Shown here: piece by piece, positions 6,341-6,375 of the stretch | Layout: every line of letters starts with the position of its first letter | How positions within the stretch are numbered: the stretch's first letter is position 1 | Assembly (NCBI GenBank): GCA_026461645.1 | Contig: JAPJMP010000198.1 | Location: 1-6,375 of the forward strand | DNA length: 6,375 bases | Origin: Burkholderiales bacterium | Lineage (GTDB): Bacteria; Pseudomonadota; Gammaproteobacteria; Burkholderiales; UBA11063 | Direction: 5' to 3' | Program-made: the position numbers and the translations under genes | The notes under the pieces: model-generated | Told to the model about the DNA's origin: nothing | Database searches by the model: none | The model's input: only the letters and a program-made list of their open reading frames with translations

Positions 6341-6375
6341 ATGTTGTTGGCAATTTTTACAAATTTTAAGCAAGA

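Noticed and set aside
6331..6375. Two short frames at the right edge: a 12-codon one from ATG 6331 and MLLAIFTNFKQ from ATG 6341 running off the window
   Set aside because: The first stops at 6367-6369. The second touches the permease stop (TAGATG) but has no Shine-Dalgarno and only 11 codons visible, so it cannot be supported here.

Overview
The window is AT-rich throughout (I judge by eye roughly one third G+C) and the genes are tightly packed on the + strand. The hisS / YfgM-like / bamB run, with a lipoprotein signal on BamB, points to a Gram-negative proteobacterium (gamma or beta). Low G+C together with an APC-type amino-acid permease would suit an AT-rich gammaproteobacterial lineage such as Francisella, Legionella or their relatives. 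That placement is inference; the sequence names no genus.

Layout. At the left edge, on the minus strand, are the first 28 codons of what looks like an IS30-type transposase, with a probable insertion-sequence end near 130-138. An intergenic region of about 265 bases follows. It holds two short palindromes, a hairpin, a possible 21-codon open frame behind a strong ribosome-binding sequence, and an extended -10 promoter candidate just before the first full gene. Then come five complete + strand genes: a WbaP-like polyprenyl-phosphate sugar-phosphate transferase (404-1822), hisS (1844-3094), a YfgM-like membrane-anchored TPR protein (3114-3749), bamB (3754-4917), and an APC-family amino-acid permease (4970-6340). 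The last 35 bases hold nothing I can support.

How the genes fit together. The first four genes are separated by 21, 19 and 4 bases with no visible terminator and probably form one transcript. Three of the four serve the cell envelope: the transferase starts polysaccharide assembly on undecaprenyl phosphate, the YfgM homologue is associated with the Sec translocon and periplasmic chaperones, and BamB belongs to the outer-membrane protein assembly machine. HisRS sits with YfgM and BamB as in many proteobacteria. The usual outer neighbours (often ispG before hisS, and der after bamB) are absent here; a glycan gene and a permease stand in their places. The permease has its own -10 candidate and may be transcribed separately.

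The observation I would check first is a run of eight G in the 3' part of bamB, where loss or gain of one G would end the protein early. Others are a Gln in place of the usual Arg in the KFRTM motif of the sugar transferase, and the unusual neighbours of the hisS-yfgM-bamB block. I see no convincing wholly new system; most of the window is housekeeping and envelope genes.
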